From the NCBI RefSeq assembly GCF_032854445.1, contig NC_088300.1, forward strand, positions 13,955,570 to 14,019,569: DNA of 64,000 nucleotides, written 5' to 3'. The position numbers were made by a program, and so were the translations under genes. Shown here piece by piece: positions 61,582 through 64,000 of this stretch. The notes below the pieces were generated by a model that saw only the letters and a program-made list of their open reading frames with translations, was not told the origin of the DNA and made no database searches. Origin of the DNA: Liolophura sinensis (Eukaryota > Mollusca > Polyplacophora > Chitonida > Chitonidae). Within the stretch, counting starts at the first letter, position 1. Each line of letters begins with the position of its first letter.

Positions 61582-61708
61582 TTTAAAATGTTGTACAACT
61601 GGTAAATAAATCAAACATTCAACAGAACAAATTCCATGCAGATGATTGACCAGCGATAGCAAATGGTCTGGACGTAGGCATTCATGGGGGAATGTTTCTC
61701 TCCGTTAC

Positions 61709-63795
61709 CTAACCGGGTAGGCCTCCTCCTCCCATACCACCTGGGCCTCCATCTGTAACAGATACCCACACTCAGATGTTGTTATATCTTCGTAACATTG
61801 GTGGCTGGGAGCCACTGAGTACAAATGACAACATAACATCGTAACATCTGCATTAGATTTCTGCCAAGGCAGTGAACTGAAGTCCTAATTATGATTGAAC
61901 TTTGTGAACTATCCTTTGGAACTGAGCACTGCATTTTGCAACAATTATTTTCTTCTTTCACATTTTTGTGATGAAAGGGTCAGTCAAGTTATATGTCCCG
62001 TTGACCGAGCTGAAAATCGTATTGACCGCATTCACTGGGATAGTGCAGCGGTGGAGATATATAGCCGCTAGCATGACGTCATGACTGAGGAGAGCTGACG
62101 ACGGTCGTTTCTGGTAGCAAAATGGAAACTCCCAAGAATTCATTTATAGCAGAAATGTAATGCTCTGATGATAACAAAATACAGCCAATTAAAAATAAAT
62201 ATTATTAATAGACTGCTTTCGCACTGTCAATAACAATAATAATAATAATAAACTTTATTTAGACTCAATAGTCCATTGTTCAAGTAAGGCCGTTCTTCTG
62301 TGGAACTGAGAATTTAATTATATACATTTTACAAACATATATATGTGCAAGTCAAATAAGTTACAATCACATCACATGTATCAATGATTGGGGATCTTCG
62401 AGTTGTATTTTTCATTGGGTGGACCCATATTTTTACTCTGAAAATGTTTTACCCAGCAGTTAGCGAAACGCGCTTTTCTGTATTACTTCACCGACCAACA
62501 TAATTCTGCAACCTCTATAACGGTAGAAATTGTCAAGCTCTGACTTACCCAAGGAAAAAGTGCACATCATCACCCCTTCTACTTCCCCGACTGATGAACC
62601 CATATTTAGCGCCCGACAATATAAAAGAGGGATAAGAGGGTTCCCCTCAATAGGGTGCGTACACTTCGATGCCATGGTATTCCACGTCCAGTTTGGTGGA
62701 CAAGCACCTTCTCCTGCAACACAGGTTTAAAATCAGTTTAATTCGTGTTAAACAGGAAGGCAAGGTCATAACTTTTGTCCAGTGAGGTAGTAAAATTAAA
62801 CAAAGCTGTGGCTTTGCGGCAGACAGTCCGCTCTGGGCCTGTTTTACAAAGCTGTCCCGCGGGGACTCCATAATCGAGTTGGTTAGCGTGCTAACGCAAG
62901 GCAATGTCTGAGGAGCCTCTCACCAATGCAGTTGCTGTGAGTTCAAACCCAACTCAGGCTGGCTTCCTTTCCGGTCGTGGGAAGGTCTTCCAGAAACCTG
63001 TGGTTGGTCGTGGATTTTCCCTAGGCTATGGCCAATTTCTTCCCACCATAATGCTGGCCGCCGTCGTATAAGTAAAATATTTTTAAGTACAGCGTAAGAT
63101 TCCAATCAAATAAATGTATAAAGAACGTCATGGACATTTGCGTGTACATTGCTTCACTACTTGTTGTCATGGAAATTACGCTAGGCTCGTGTTGGCACTG
63201 TTGAGCAAAACAGGCCCAAATTCCTACACCAATCATACAAATGAACAGATCTTGGATAGGATGTTGAATACTCATCAAACTAAAACAAACAAAAAAATAA
63301 AGAAAAGTTGCTATCTACAAGTAATTTGTCTTATTTCTCTTTACGTAGGACTTCTTAATAAGTATATAATCATAATAATGACATTTAAAAGCCGTGTTGT
63401 TATGCACACTAGTAAGGCTCACAGTTTAACGTAGGACTCATCGTATGCTACATGTACACGATTTGGATAATTTTAAGGGTACCACTATCGGAGAGTAAAG
63501 ATGATAAAGAACGGGCTTGTTTAACTCTCAAATCAGCGATAGGCTTACACAAGATCAAACAAAGAAACACGAAGACAATTGAATAAGTACAGTACATATA
63601 TCTGAACAAAATATACAAATAATACAACTGGCAATGATTTACAAAGAAGTACAAATAATTACACAAATCAAATAAATAAATACATACACAGCGAGGAACA
63701 GGATCTATCAACAGTAAGTTATAAATTGTTTTACCTTGAGTTAGTAGGAGTAGCAGAGTCAGTGCGCAGAGTGTTAGTAGCCGGACAGAAGCCAT
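61709..63795 (-). CDS. Small secreted cysteine-containing, Gly-tailed peptide
   Basis: Three exons: 63795-63735, 62713-62549 and 61752-61709. Donors are GTAAAA and GTAAGT, acceptors TTGCAG and TTACAG, all in phase 1, giving an 89-aa frame that ends in TAG. Residues 1-21 are a strong signal peptide (MASVRLLTLCALTLLLLLTQG). The mature part has four cysteines (25, 38, 53, 71), an early CPPNWTW motif and a C-terminal run DGGPGGMGGGGLPG. A TATA box and poly(A) signal bracket it. I do not recognise the family. Size, secretion and even cysteine count would suit an antimicrobial, matrix or signalling peptide, but no sequence motif decides. Intron 1 holds a MITE split by a SINE. Confidence 0.82.
62220..62255. 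repeat. (AAT)n microsatellite
   Basis: A short run of AAT units followed by aaactttatttagactcaat, in intron 2 of the small secreted-peptide gene. Confidence 0.8.
62835..63217. repeat. MITE family C split by a SINE family 1 insertion
   Basis: The left end GGGCCTGTTTTACAAAGCT (62835) and the inverted right end TTGAGCAAAACAGGCCC (63217) are separated by a SINE family 1 copy (about 62860-63117, with ttggttagcgtg, gagttcaaacccaac and an AAAT tail). The right remainder includes ctacttgttgtcatgg, matching the interior of the 59599-59728 copy. So the MITE was there first. Confidence 0.7.
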
Positions 63796-63832
63796 GGAGC
63801 GCGGTTGATTTGATACCTCCCAGGCAGTCCTG

Positions 63833-63839
63833 TTTTATA
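63833..63839 (-). promoter_or_regulatory. TATA box of the small secreted-peptide gene
   Basis: TATAAAA on the minus strand, 38 bp upstream of the start codon. Transcription would start about 30 bp downstream, leaving a very short 5' UTR of roughly 10-15 bases. Confidence 0.7.
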
Positions 63840-64000
63840 CATGACCGCATCTTGCTTTAATAGACTCCCAACGATTTCAGTTAACATCAGAACATGTGTC
63901 AACAAACAAACAACATGTAGCGACAATTAAGATGGCATCAGCTGCTTTCAGTTAAACGCATTCTTTTCTTCATCAAATTATGGGTGAAGACGCAGGAAGT
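63840..64000. other. Upstream flank of the small secreted-peptide gene
   Basis: Presumed promoter-proximal sequence. No second gene or named binding site was recognised before the window ends. Confidence 0.4.

Overview
The window is eukaryotic nuclear DNA, AT-rich and gene-sparse, with small exons, GT/AG introns and many SINEs and MITEs. The tRNA-headed SINEs, the Penelope-like element and the membrane-protein module at 30-59 kb point to a lophotrochozoan animal, most likely a mollusc (a brachiopod is not excluded). This is inferred from remembered repeat and domain types, not from a search. No bacterial-type operons, rRNA genes, tRNA genes or CRISPR arrays were seen.

Layout. 1-9.9 kb: no supportable gene; simple repeats, an 86-bp near-perfect hairpin and a degenerate tandem array. 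9.9-13.6 kb (minus): a complete lysophosphatidylglycerol acyltransferase 1 (LPGAT1) gene, with a 111-bp in-frame intron or exitron hidden inside its longest open frame. 14.2-14.8 kb: a Tc1/mariner relic. 20.9-23.2 kb (minus): a complete six-exon gene for a secreted protein with two fasciclin (FAS1) domains, with TATA box and poly(A) signal. 27.0-29.6 kb (minus): a decayed Penelope-like retroelement.

30.8-59.5 kb is the most interesting part. It is a cluster of four related loci encoding, or once encoding, a type I membrane protein built as signal peptide - split C-type lectin domain - PAN/apple-like domain - Ser/Thr-rich mucin stalk - CxCxC juxtamembrane module - one transmembrane helix - very short tail. 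Two copies are intact: 515 aa on minus (30.8-35.4 kb) and 588 aa on plus (46.8-51.9 kb). Their six exons match one for one, in the same phases. A third copy (39.9-42.0 kb, minus) has lost one exon and carries frameshifts and stops. A fourth (57.3-59.5 kb, plus) keeps only fragments. Copies 2 and 3 face away from each other across a 39-bp minisatellite. The cluster looks like a birth-and-death family of cell-surface recognition receptors; that function is inferred.

54.1-56.1 kb holds a Crypton-like tyrosine-recombinase element inserted in a Penelope fragment, with an internally deleted derivative beside it in the opposite orientation. 61.6-63.84 kb (minus) encodes a small secreted peptide (89 aa, four cysteines, Gly-rich C terminus) with clear TATA box, splice sites and poly(A) signal, which I do not recognise.
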